From assembly GCA_963751425.1 (NCBI GenBank), contig CAVVUF010000001.1, positions 2,046,001 to 2,110,000 on the forward strand: DNA of 64,000 nucleotides, written 5' to 3'. Shown one piece after another: positions 25,277-35,400 of the stretch (positions within the stretch are counted from its first letter, which is position 1; every line of letters begins with the position of its first letter). The position numbers were made by a program, and so were the translations under genes. The notes under the pieces are model-generated. The model was not told the origin of the DNA, did no database searches, and saw only the letters and a list, made by a program, of their open reading frames with translations. Source of the stretch: CAVVUF01 sp963751425. GTDB lineage: Bacteria > Chloroflexota > Anaerolineae > Anaerolineales > UBA4823.

Positions 25277-27961
25277 TTACAATATTTTGAGGGTCTTAGC
25301 TTTTTCGACCGCTTCCAAACGGCTGTGCGCATCTAATTTACTATAGATACTCTTAATGTGCGAACGAACCGTATGTACAGAAACAAATAGTTTATCAGCG
25401 ATCTCGTCTGAAGAGAGTGCACCTGGTAAGAAACTCAAAACATTCAACTCTCTCTGGCTCAAAGGCTCATAAGCAATAGCAGACTGCGTTACAGGCAATT
25501 GCCCGGTAGAAAACGCAGCAATAAGCCTCGCGACATATTCCCGTAACCATTTTTTGTCATCCGTCACCCTTTGCAGCAATTGCTGAACTTCATCCCCTTC
25601 ATCCACAAACAAACGGACATAACCTTCTGGTTCAGCCAGGATCAAGGCATTCCGCAGTTCCTCCAAGGCCGCATCCATTTTCATAAAGGCGTATAGCGCC
25701 CGTGCCCGCAGGATCTTGATTTCAATGACCTGCACCATCCGCCCTATTTTCTCAAACTTGGGCAGTAAAGTTTCTAGCAAGCCAAGCGCCTGTTCCGGTT
25801 GATTTTGAGCCAGGTACAGCCGCGAGAGGATTAGCTGTTCGTATTTTCGTATATGGAAGAGGTTATAAGCCTCTGCCCCCGAGGCTTTAAGCTCGTCAAT
25901 AAACTCGTTTACCTGAAAGTTTTCAACCCAGCTTACTGCCTCCCGATATTTCCCTTGCGAAACCCACAGCCAGGCCTGGTTCATTTCGACGATGTAATCA
26001 TCGATCTTCGTGATCGAAAACTCCGCTGCCGCTTTGCGAGCCTGGTCGATGATTTTTTGCGCCTCATCCCATTCCCCCTGAGCCATCCTGATCCGGATCA
26101 TAGGCGGAACATAGTACATAAAGGCACCCTGCATCCAGTATTGGCTCAGCGCGATCAATTCCTTGAGATAATTCTCAGCCGCATCAAGATCATTCCATTC
26201 TCGCATTAGATCACCCAAACCAGCCAGCGGCCGGCTGGCGACCGGCAGCCGTCGACTCTGGTCATCCGTTGCCAGGTCAAGCGCCTGCTGGAAATATTTC
26301 TCGGCCTTATGAAGTTGCCCTAATTTCCGGTTCAGTTCAGCTAGTACAGTGTAAACCAGTACAGACAGCATCAGGTTGCCTGTTTTCTGACTCTCTTGAG
26401 CAATTTCTTCCAAGGCAAGAACCCCTGTGGTAACTTCATACTCACTCAGATAAACATTTGCCAGGCAGATCGCAGCCAGGCCGCGTAAAAAATGCTCATT
26501 CTCAGGCAGTTGGTCGAGTGCCCGGCGCAGTAGCTCAATCGCAAGCCCAACCTTCCCCTGGAACAAAGCCAGATAGCCTCGGATCGGTGTAGTCAGGGGA
26601 GACTCAGCCAGGCTGCTCAAGCTGGCCTCAATCTTCTCTTTTGAAGTTCCAGCAAATAATAATCCCCAGGCCTGATAGACAATCAACCTGGGCTGCTTTA
26701 TAAGGACAGAATCAGGCAGCCTCTCTACCCAATGCATATAGGTGACAACTTCGCTGCGCATCAAAGCAGGTTCCGCAGCTTGCCCAATCAGCGCGGCCGA
26801 CCTCTCAGCATCCCCAGCCGCTAGTGCGTGTTCAATTGCCTCGTTCATCCAACCATTCCGTTCATACCATGCACTTGCCCTCCGGTGCAGAACAGGCAAA
26901 AGACTCGGCTGAGTCTGGATCAAGCGCTGGTTTAATAGGTCAGAAAATAAGTGATGGTAGCGGTACCACTGTCGTTCGTCGTCGAGTGGAACCAGGAAGA
27001 GATTCGAGCGATCCAGGTATTCAAGAATAGCGGAGGAAGGATGAGTCGCCGGGGATAGCTCACCTTCAGTGAAAAGTGCATCACATAGGGATGCACACAA
27101 TCTTTCCAGGATACAGGTATACAAAAGAAATTCCTGGATCTGCCCGGGTTGCCGTTGGAGCACTTCTTCCATCAAGTAATCCAGGATATACCGGTTGCTG
27201 CCCGTAAAGGCTCGGACGAATCCAGGCAAGGCTTCTTCACCTCGGTTGGTCACCTGTCCTTGCAAAGCGATCGCAGCCATCTGTAATCCTGCGATCCATC
27301 CTTCAGCCCTGGTTACCAGGGAGGCCAATTCACGCTCATCTAATGAAAACGCCAGTGTCTGGCGAAAAAATCCGCCCGACTCGGCAAGGCTAAAACGCAA
27401 GTCGCCCAATCGGATTTCAATCAATTGCCCCCTGCCACGAAGTCTTGCAACAGGCAGAGGTGGGTCGGCGCGCGTGCCGATGACCAGGTGCATTTGGGCT
27501 GGAAGATGGTCCAGGAGAAATGTGACCATCTCGTGAATAGATTGTATCTGTAGAACATGGTAATCATCCAACACCAGCATAAAATGATCTGGTGTACCGA
27601 TGAGATCATTGATCAACAAAGATAACAGCGCATCCAGCGCTGGTTTTTGCGGGGATTGGAGCATGATCAACGCGGAGGTTCCTACATCCGGTAAAATCGT
27701 TTGCAGTGCCGATACAAGGTAATTAAAGAAACGGACCGGGTCATTATCTCCTTCATCCAGCGAAACCCAGGCTGCCGGTGATCCTACCTCCCTCAACCAT
27801 TCCACGATCAAAGTGGTCTTGCCATATCCTGCCGGGGCCGAGATCAGGATGAGGCGCTTTTCCACTCCAGTATTCAGCAGCTCGATCAGGCGCGGTCGCC
27901 TCACCAGGTTCGGGCTCAAATTCGGAACATGGAGTTTTGTCTGCAAGATGGGCGTTGACAT
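25277..27961 (-). CDS. MalT-like LuxR-family transcriptional regulator
   Basis: This is a large cytoplasmic activator of about 894 residues in the order ATPase (STAND/NACHT type, Walker A LISAPAGYGKTTLI, Walker B MLVLDDYHVL), winged-helix region, a long TPR-like helical array (about residues 400-800), then a C-terminal LuxR helix-turn-helix (PLSQRELNVLSFLPGALSSDEIA to VHTVRSHIKSIYSKL). MalT-type regulators bind an inducer and ATP, form multimers and activate nearby operons. The ATG at 27961 is preferred because family members begin with STPILQTKL-type sequence; a TTG at 28015 extends the frame. Downstream lie the small protein, the PEP-utilising enzyme and the MFS exporter, its likely targets by position. 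Confidence 0.9.
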   Translation of the reverse strand: MSTPILQTKLHVPNLSPNLVRRPRLIELLNTGVEKRLILISAPAGYGKTTLIVEWLREVGSPAAWVSLDEGDNDPVRFFNYLVSALQTILPDVGTSALIMLQSPQKPALDALLSLLINDLIGTPDHFMLVLDDYHVLQIQSIHEMVTFLLDHLPAQMHLVIGTRADPPLPVARLRGRGQLIEIRLGDLRFSLAESGGFFRQTLAFSLDERELASLVTRAEGWIAGLQMAAIALQGQVTNRGEEALPGFVRAFTGSNRYILDYLMEEVLQRQPGQIQEFLLYTCILERLCASLCDALFTEGELSPATHPSSAILEYLDRSNLFLVPLDDERQWYRYHHLFSDLLNQRLIQTQPSLLPVLHRRASAWYERNGWMNEAIEHALAAGDAERSAALIGQAAEPALMRSEVVTYMHWVERLPDSVLIKQPRLIVYQAWGLLFAGTSKEKIEASLSSLAESPLTTPIRGYLALFQGKVGLAIELLRRALDQLPENEHFLRGLAAICLANVYLSEYEVTTGVLALEEIAQESQKTGNLMLSVLVYTVLAELNRKLGQLHKAEKYFQQALDLATDDQSRRLPVASRPLAGLGDLMREWNDLDAAENYLKELIALSQYWMQGAFMYYVPPMIRIRMAQGEWDEAQKIIDQARKAAAEFSITKIDDYIVEMNQAWLWVSQGKYREAVSWVENFQVNEFIDELKASGAEAYNLFHIRKYEQLILSRLYLAQNQPEQALGLLETLLPKFEKIGRMVQVIEIKILRARALYAFMKMDAALEELRNALILAEPEGYVRLFVDEGDEVQQLLQRVTDDKKWLREYVARLIAAFSTGQLPVTQSAIAYEPLSQRELNVLSFLPGALSSDEIADKLFVSVHTVRSHIKSIYSKLDAHSRLEAVEKAKTLKIL

Positions 27962-28186
27962 GGGAGAAGGGCCATCCTTGCCCGAGAAAGAAACGGGGGT
28001 TTTAATTTCTCTCAATTCTATTTTACACGTTTTCAGCTTAATATCATACGCCGGCCTGTTTTAATGGTGAGATGCCCAATGAGAATCCCTGGAAAAGATC
28101 GCCATTCCGAGTATACTATGTGGTAAGTTCTACTACAGGTTTTTATTATCGCTATCGGCTTCAAAACAATCTACCAGGAGGCTCTC

Positions 28187-29044
28187 ATGATTCCAAAACT
28201 ACCCTTCGGACGTACAGGCCATCTCAGCACGCGCACCCTGTTCGGCGCGGCGGCTTTTTCCGAGGTAACCCAGGAGGAAGCAGACCGCAGCATGGAAGTG
28301 ATCTTCCAATATGGGATTAACCACATCGACACCGCCGCTTCGTATGGCGAATCAGAGCTTCGCCTCGGACCCTGGATCGAAAAATATCGCCAGGAAGTCT
28401 TCCTGGCTTCCAAGACCGGGGACCGCACCTATCAAGAAGCAAAGGACTCCATCCACCGTTCGCTGGAACGTCTGCGCACCGACCATCTCGATCTGATTCA
28501 GCTGCATGCTGTCATCGAAGACGAAGAAATGGAGACCGTTCTCGGTCCGGGCGGCGCTTTGGAAGCCGCTATCGAAGCCCGGCAGCAGGGTCTGGTGCGC
28601 TTCATCGGCATCACCAGCCACACGCTGCATGCCCCCGTTATCCACCGCCAGAGCCTGGCACGCTTTGACTTCAACTCGGTCCTGCTCCCCTGCAACTATA
28701 TGCTCATGCAAAACGCGCAGTATGCTGCCGATTTTGCTGCTTTGACGAAGGTATGCCAGCAGAAGAACGTCGCCATGCAGCTCATCAAAACCATCCAGTA
28801 CCGCCCGTGGGGTGACCGCCCGCACACCTCAGACACCTGGTATGAGCCTTTTACCGAACAGGCTCAGGTCGATTTGGCAATCCATTGGGCACTTGGCTAC
28901 TCTGGAATGTTTCTCAACACCGCCGGTGACATCCATGTCCTGCCCAAGGTCCTGGAAGCTGCTTCCCGCTTCGAAAAAGCCCCCAGCGACCTCGAAATGC
29001 AGAAGCTGTTGAAAGCCACTGCGGCTGAGCCTCTCTGGGCTTAA
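28187..29044 (+). CDS. Aldo/keto reductase
   Basis: This is a cytoplasmic NAD(P)H-dependent oxidoreductase of 285 residues. The AKR tetrad is visible: Asp in HIDTAASYG with the catalytic Tyr in the same motif, Lys in LASKTGDR and His in LIQLHAV. The C-terminal cofactor region is shorter than in full-length AKRs. The start follows a strong AGGAGG site by five bases. Divergent from the LuxR regulator, it has a candidate -10 box TATACT at 28112-28117 with no clear -35. It converges with the next gene (stop codons two bases apart). The substrate is unknown. Confidence 0.88.
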   Translation: MIPKLPFGRTGHLSTRTLFGAAAFSEVTQEEADRSMEVIFQYGINHIDTAASYGESELRLGPWIEKYRQEVFLASKTGDRTYQEAKDSIHRSLERLRTDHLDLIQLHAVIEDEEMETVLGPGGALEAAIEARQQGLVRFIGITSHTLHAPVIHRQSLARFDFNSVLLPCNYMLMQNAQYAADFAALTKVCQQKNVAMQLIKTIQYRPWGDRPHTSDTWYEPFTEQAQVDLAIHWALGYSGMFLNTAGDIHVLPKVLEAASRFEKAPSDLEMQKLLKATAAEPLWA

Positions 29045-29045
29045 A

Positions 29046-30261
29046 TCAGGGCCTGGCCGGGCTGCCATCCGGCAGCCGGGTCTGCGTCCACCAATCCACC
29101 TCATCCCTGCAGGGGTATTTGGCCGCCAGCTTTTCATCCAAGTCGATCCCCAGGCCGGGCTTGGTCGTTGGGGTACATATACCCGCCGCGCACTTCAGGC
29201 AGGCCGGGGAACATCTCATAGACCAGGCTGTCAAAGCGGCACCATTCCTGGATGCCAAAGTTTGGCGCCCACACATCCAGGTGCAGGTTGGCGGCATGCC
29301 CCACCGGCGAGGTATCGCCCGGGCCATGCCAGGCGGTGCGAATGCCGTAGATCTGGCATGGATGGCGGCGTTGCGCGCCGGGGTGATCCCGCCCATCTGG
29401 CTGACGTGCATGCGCAGGAAATCGATCAGCCGCTCCTCGATCAGCAGCCGCCACTCGTGCGGGTTGTTGAACAGCTCGCCCATGGCGATCGGGGTGGCGC
29501 ACTGCTGCCGGATCATGCGGAACCATTCGATATCTTCCGGGGCCAGCGAATCCTCCAGGAAAAACAGCTTGAAAGGCTCCACATCTTTGGCGAACTGGAC
29601 GGTATCGATGGGTGACAGCCGCTCGTGGACATCGTGCAGCAGCTCGACTTCGTCGCCCAACCTGCCCGCGCACGTACTCGATCATCTGCAGCATATTGCG
29701 GGTGTAGGCGCGCGGGTCGAAATAAGCCCCCTCCAGGCGCGCCTTCCGGCTTGTTGAGCTGCTGCTTCTTGCCCGCCATACCCGCCCATCTGCACGCGGA
29801 TATAGTGGTAGCCCTGTTCCTGGAACTTGCGCACGTTATCCAGCACTTCCTGCGGGTCGCGCCCATCCGCATGGGCATACACGGCTGCCGCCTCGCGGCA
29901 CTTCCCGCCCAACAGGTCGTAAACCGGCATATTCGCCAGCTTGCCCTTGATATCCCACAGCGCCTGGTCGATGCCCGAGATGGCGTTGTTCAACACCGGT
30001 CCGTTGCGCCAGTAGCCCTGCACCATGTTCATCTGGAAAAGCTCCTCGATCTGCGAGACATCCTTACCGATCACAAATGGCTTGACGTGATTTTCAAGCG
30101 CCGCGTGGACCGCCTGGAAGCGCTGGGTAAACGTGGCGCAGCCCAGCCCGTACAGACCCGGCTCTGAGGTGATGCACCTTGACCATGATGAAGCGCGTCC
30201 CGGCGCCTGCAGTTTGGATCAAAAAAGTCTGCACATCTCGGATCGTGATCTTTTTATCCAT
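29046..30261 (-). pseudogene. Enolase-superfamily dehydratase (ManD/RspA-like), multiply frameshifted
   Basis: The family dehydrates sugar acids such as D-mannonate with Mg. The gene starts at 30261 (KKITIRDVQTFLIQTAGAG). One extra base near 30170 shifts it; the sequence then continues through GLYGLGCATFTQR, AISGIDQALWDIKGKLANMPVYDLLGG and YHYIRVQMGGYGG. More shifts near 29760, 29660 and 29340-29170 separate HDVHERLSPID, FFLEDSLAPED, MGELFNNPHEW, HVSQMGGITPARN, RTAWHGPGDTSPVGHAANLH and the C-terminal GLGIDLDEKLAAKYP. All catalytic and metal motifs are still encoded and no nonsense change was seen, so sequence errors and recent decay are both possible. At least four shifts in 1.2 kb make it unreadable as given. 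Confidence 0.82.
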
Positions 30262-30319
30262 AACAATTCCTTTCTAAATGAAACCTCTGGTTTTTTAAGA
30301 GCATCTGCGATCCATAAGA

Positions 30320-31153
30320 TTACAGCTCCTGCCGATTAAAGGCCCACAAAGCAATGGCCACGAAAATCACACTGGCTGCCATCGTTGCAAACAGAGGTAC
30401 CAAAGACGGCAGTGGCGCGCCGGTCATCAACGCGGCTGCCAGAGGCAGCTCAGTGCTGTTATTGAGCGGGATCACCAGCGTCCAGGGCAATAGCTTGACA
30501 AGCGCCGGGTAGATCGAGGATAGAAAGTTCTGGCTGAAAAGGAACGCCAGCGGGATGCCGATCACCGGCGCGCCGTTCTCGAACACCGTCCCCAGCATCA
30601 GCGTCAGCGTCAGGTAAAAGAGGATGTTCACCAGGTGCACCCCCAACCCTGCCAGGAACCCCCCCACCGGGAGCCATTCCCCCACCACCAGTCCCTCGAT
30701 CAGGTAAGCAATCAAGCCCTGCGCCAACACCATCGTAACGGCAATGCCGAGCGTGTTCGCCATCAGCTTGGAAAGGATAAACGCGAAACGTGAGACCGGC
30801 TTCGACAGCACCCAGGCCGCCGTCCCGGAACGCTTCTCCCCCACCACCGCGCTCTGCATGATGATGCTGACGCCGATGGGTCCGACCAGCCCCATGAAAA
30901 TATTAAAGATCATGATGCTGTCCATCCCCAGCCCTTCCCCGCTTCCTTCAGCCCGCTTGACGCTCAATGCCACCATCAGGAAGATCAGGTTGATCGAGGC
31001 AGCCCAGATCAAGATCTGCGACCACCAGGTGCGCGTGTTGAACCAGGAGTTGAGCTCTCCGCGCAGCACATTCCGGATTCCCCTGCTCCAGCCTGCCCCC
31101 TCCTCAAGCTGCATCAGGCGATTCCCATGGGTAGGTTGTTCATTTATTGCCAT
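30320..31153 (-). CDS. ABC-2 type transporter permease
   Basis: This is a membrane protein of about 277 residues with six predicted helices (for example ILIWAASINLIFLMVAL, MVLAQGLIAYLI and ASVIFVAIALWAF). The sequence AAWVLSKPVSRFAFILSK is typical of ABC-2 (NatB/YhaP-like) permeases. The ATG at 31153 overlaps the stop of the ATPase gene by 14 bases, so the pair forms one exporter. Substrate unknown; such pairs export ions, lipids or drugs or help in membrane maintenance. Confidence 0.87.
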   Translation of the reverse strand: MAINEQPTHGNRLMQLEEGAGWSRGIRNVLRGELNSWFNTRTWWSQILIWAASINLIFLMVALSVKRAEGSGEGLGMDSIMIFNIFMGLVGPIGVSIIMQSAVVGEKRSGTAAWVLSKPVSRFAFILSKLMANTLGIAVTMVLAQGLIAYLIEGLVVGEWLPVGGFLAGLGVHLVNILFYLTLTLMLGTVFENGAPVIGIPLAFLFSQNFLSSIYPALVKLLPWTLVIPLNNSTELPLAAALMTGAPLPSLVPLFATMAASVIFVAIALWAFNRQEL

Positions 31154-32096
31154 GTTGCCCTCCTTCCACAATCCGCAGGAAGACATCCTCTAGCTCGTAT
31201 TCCTTGCGGTGAAAATGGGTCACATTTACCGAGGGATCAGCCAGCACCAGGCGCAGCAGCTGCGCCTCCGCCTGGCCTGCGTCGGTTACGCTGACGATCC
31301 ACTGGGTCACGTCATTCACTGGCTTGGATTGGATCCCGGTCACCCAGGCTTGCTGCGATAGGCGTTGGTAAGCGCTCTCCGCCTGCCCTTTGATGGCAAC
31401 TTCATAGACCACGCCCTCCCCACCCGCCAGCAGCTCAGCGATCGAGCCATATGCCACCAGTTCGCCATGGTTCAAGATCGCCACCGTATCGCTTACCCGC
31501 TGCACGTCATCCAGGATATGGGTGCAGTAGAAGATAGTGGTGTATTTGCGCAGCTTATCCATCACTGCCAGCACATCCCGCCGCCCCATCGGGTCGAGCG
31601 AAGCCGCCGGCTCATCCAGGATCAGCAGGTCGGGGTAGTTGACTTGCGCCTGGGCGATCCCCAGCCGCTGCCGCTCCCCACCCGAAAAGCCCTTGATCGG
31701 GCGATCGGCTTTATCCTGCAACCCCACCAGCTCCAGCGTTTCCGCCACGCGCTGGTCGATCTGCTCCTGCGGTCCCTTGAAAAAGAAATGTGCCGTGTAG
31801 TCCAGCACTTCCCGCGCCGTCATGTACTCGTAGAAGCGCGGGTCTTGGGGGAGATAGCCGATCCGCGAGCGGATGGCGACCGAATCCTGAAGGATATCCA
31901 GTCCAAAGATGCGAGCGGATCCGGCGGTCGGGCGGATCAAGCCCAGCAGCAGCTTGATTGCCGTCGTCTTGCCCGCTCCATTTGGGCCTAAGAAGCCGAA
32001 GATTGAGTTCTTCGGCACACGCAGGTTCAGGGCTTTCAAAGCTTCCACGCGTTTATACGTCTTGCTCAACCCCTGTGTGTCAATCACCCACTCCAT
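31140..32096 (-). CDS. ABC transporter ATP-binding protein (ABC-2 exporter)
   Basis: This is a cytoplasmic ATPase of about 318 residues. Walker A is GPNGAGKTTAIKL, signature FSGGERQRLGIAQ, Walker B LLILDEPAASLDP and the switch His FYCTHIL; all are intact. An extra C-terminal domain of about 90 residues follows (DUF4162-like), as is common in NatA-type exporters. The ATG at 32096 is chosen because GGAGGAGCTT precedes it. It forms a two-gene operon with the overlapping permease gene. A divergent regulatory region of about 340 bases separates it from the alpha-2-macroglobulin gene. Confidence 0.92.
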   Translation of the reverse strand: MEWVIDTQGLSKTYKRVEALKALNLRVPKNSIFGFLGPNGAGKTTAIKLLLGLIRPTAGSARIFGLDILQDSVAIRSRIGYLPQDPRFYEYMTAREVLDYTAHFFFKGPQEQIDQRVAETLELVGLQDKADRPIKGFSGGERQRLGIAQAQVNYPDLLILDEPAASLDPMGRRDVLAVMDKLRKYTTIFYCTHILDDVQRVSDTVAILNHGELVAYGSIAELLAGGEGVVYEVAIKGQAESAYQRLSQQAWVTGIQSKPVNDVTQWIVSVTDAGQAEAQLLRLVLADPSVNVTHFHRKEYELEDVFLRIVEGGQHGNK

Positions 32097-32179
32097 AAGC
32101 TCCTCCTTCTTCGATCGAACCATATGTACCTATGGACTGTCATCGCAGTAATCTCATTTTTTCGTGCGCTTTTTTTCTT

Positions 32180-32223
32180 ATCCGTGTCATCCGTGAAATC
32201 CGTGAGCTTACTAAAAAATCCGC
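32180..32223. repeat. Dispersed repeat copy 1 (ATCCGTG family)
   Basis: This copy contains the core CCGTGAAATCCGTGAGC followed by TAAAAAATCCGC. The same two blocks recur at 43459-43509 with a slightly longer spacer. It sits in the 340-base gap (32097-32438) between the divergent ABC exporter and alpha-2-macroglobulin genes; I see no gene in that gap and no clear promoter. Confidence 0.6.
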
Positions 32224-32438
32224 CTTTTCCTTATTTCATAGATTTCCCGTTTTCTCATTTGATCTTTTGGTGTAACCCACTTTTTATTGTATCAGACTTG
32301 ACCCTCCCTCGCTTGCAAAATTGGTAGCCCGCCTCACCTGGAGAGGCAGTACAATTACCTGGAACGAATAATCCTCTTTTTACGTCTCCTCTTTGTATTC
32401 AATCAATTCTAAACCCTGCAAGAAAGAAGGTGGCGGTC

Positions 32439-35400
32439 ATGGCTCAAAAGGCTCGTTCTTCTCATTTTCTTCAAAAATCATTCCTCTGGATCACGCTGAT
32501 CCTTTTACTCCTCTCTGCCGGCGGCTGCCAGTTCTGGCAAAACCGCCAGACTCCCACCCCAGGTGGGCAGGAGATCCCTCTGAATACCACCACAACCACC
32601 GACAATGGAGGCGGGACAACCATGCAAGGAGACCCAACCAGTGTACCTGTTCAGCTGAGCGAGGGCCAATCCCAGTCTCAAACGGTGGAGCCCCTCCCCC
32701 AGGCGACCGGCGTGCCCCTATCCGATGAAGAAATCGACCAGGTCCTTGCCCGCCTGCCGGGATTGACGGTTGAGCCTCAAGACCAGTCTGAATTCAAGCT
32801 GGCCAATGAGCCCATCCCGCCGCCCAAAACAGGCGAGACCATCTCCGAGGCTTTTCCGCCCGCCCAGCAGGCTGTCCAGCCCGGGCAGAGCGAAGCCGGG
32901 CCTCTGGAAGTGCTGCGCTACGCCCCCGAAGGGGAGATCCCCATTGCACCCTTCGTGAACATCACCTTCAACCAGCCCATGGTGCCCTTGGGTACGCTCG
33001 AGGACCTGGCCAAGGAAGAAGTACCGGTCAAGCTCGAGCCGGACCTGCCCGGCACCTGGCGCTGGATCGGCACCAAGACCCTGACCTTTGAGTACGACTT
33101 TGATTTAATTGACCGCTTGCCCAAGGCGACTTCCTATAAAGTCACCCTCCCTGCCGGGATCAAATCCACCATAGGCGGTGTGCTGGAAGAGACGGTCACC
33201 TGGGCCTTCAGCACGCCCCCTCCCAAAGTCATCTCCACCTACCCCCAAGATATTCCCCAACCGGTTGATCCGCTCTTTTTCATTTCCTTCGACCAGCGCA
33301 TCACCCCAGCCGCCGTCCTTGAGACCATCCAGGTCAGCGCCGGCAGCCAGTCTGTCAGTCTGAAGCTCGCCAGCGAAGACGAGATCCAGGCTGACGCCCA
33401 GGTGAAAAACCTGGTCAAATACGCCCAGGAAGGACGCTGGCTGGCCTTCAAAGCCACGCATGACTTGCCAGTGGATACCTCCGTTTCAGTCACCATCGGC
33501 CCTGGCACTCCCTCGGCGGAAGGCCCTCTCACGACTACCGAAGCGCAGTCCTACAGCTTCTATACCTATGCCCCGCTGAAAATTGTCGATTCGGGCTGCG
33601 CCTGGTCCGACACCCCCTGCCGGCCTCTGACGCCCTTCTATATCCGCTTCAACAACCCGCTGGATGTCAGCGCCTATGATCCTTCCTTGCTGACTATTAC
33701 ACCCGAGATCACCGGCGTCACCGTCAATTTCTACGGCGATACGATCAACATCGCCGGTGCCACCCAGGGCTCGACCACCTACACCGTGGTCGTGAATGGT
33801 GACATTCAGGATGCCTTCGGTCAGAAGCTCGGCAAAGACGCCCGCCTGACCTTCAAAGTCGGGCAGGCTGAGCCATCGCTGGCCGGTCCCGAGCAGGTCT
33901 TTGTCACCCTCGATCCTTCTGCGAGCAAGCCTGTTTTCTCAGTTTATGCCATCAATTACCAGAAGCTGGATGTGCAGGTTTATGCCGTCCAGCCCTCCGA
34001 TTGGCCCGCCTTCAAGAACTACCTTCGCCAGTACCAGAGCACCGATAACCCTCCCAAGCTGCCCGGACGCCTGGTGAGAGATGAGACGATCCGCGTCGAA
34101 GCCGCCGCGGATGCCCTCACCGAGGTCGACATTGACTTGAGTAAGGACATGGATGGCAAATACGCGCAGTTCATCGTTGTCGTAGCACCGCCCAAGACCC
34201 TGCTCAAAGATTATCCTTACTGGCAGGTCGTGCATGCCTGGGTGCAGGTCACCCAGATCGGCCTGGACGCTTTCTACGACTACAGTCAAATGGTCGTGTG
34301 GGCCTCTGCTCTCCAGGATGGAAAACCGCTCCCGGATGTGACCGTCACGACCGATAAGGGGGGCATGAAAGCCTCCACTGGCGCCGACGGTATCGCCAAA
34401 TTTTCCATCCCCGATGGCGCTTCCTACCTGGTCGCCAAACAGGGCGCCGACACTGCCATGCTGCCCAATTCCGCCTGGTTCTGGGATGACAGTTCCTGGT
34501 ACACCCGCCCGATATATGACGAGCTGCGCTGGTATGTCTTCGATGACCGCCAGATGTACCGCCCGGGTGAGGAAGTGCATGTCAAGGGCTGGCTGCGCCG
34601 CATAGGCGGCAAGCAGGATGGCGATGTGGGCCTGGTGGGCAGCAGCGTCTCCTCTGTCACCTACCAGGTGCTCGACCCGCAGGGCAACGACCTGGGCGGC
34701 GGTCAGGCCGAGGTCAACGCCCTGGGCGGTTTTGATTTTTCCTTCACCATCCCCCAGAGCGTGAACCTGGGCTATGCCCAGCTTATCTTGAACGCCCAAG
34801 GCAGCCTGGAAGGCTTTTCCAGCTACCAGTACTACCACGGCTTCCAAATCCAGGAATTCCGCCGCCCCGAATTCGAGGTCACCGCCCGCAATGAGACCGC
34901 CGGCCCTTACTTCGCCGGAGGCAGCGCCACAGTTGCCGTGGAAGCCAAGTACTACGCCGGCGGCGCTCTGCCGGGCGCGGATGTCACCTGGCTGGTGACC
35001 ACCTCAACCGCCAGCTACTCCCCGCCTAACTGGCCTGATTTTACCTTCGGCACCTGGACGCCCTGGTGGTTTTATGGGCGTTTTGATGAGGCCGGGTATT
35101 ACGGGGCACCCGGTAGCACAGGCCAGTCCGAGACCTTCACTGGCAAGACCGATGCGACCGGCACCCATTACTTGAATCTCGATTTCAACCAGAACAGCGG
35201 TCCCCAGCCCCTCAGCGTCCTGGCGGAAGCCACCGTCATGGACCTCAACCGCCAGGCCTGGAGCGACACGACCACTCTCTTGGTGCATCCCGCTGACCTG
35301 TATGTGGGTCTGCGCAGCCAGCTTTACTTCGTCGACCTCGGCACACCCTGGAGATCGACTTCATCGTCACCGACCTGGACGGCAAGCCCGTCCTCGATCG

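Noticed and set aside
24890..25277. The rifampicin-associated element known upstream of rph genes.
   Set aside because: No long inverted repeat of that kind is present between the regulator and the small gene.
33939..34847. A 302-codon minus-strand frame inside the alpha-2-macroglobulin gene.
   Set aside because: It has no start signal and no recognisable domain; it is a shadow frame.
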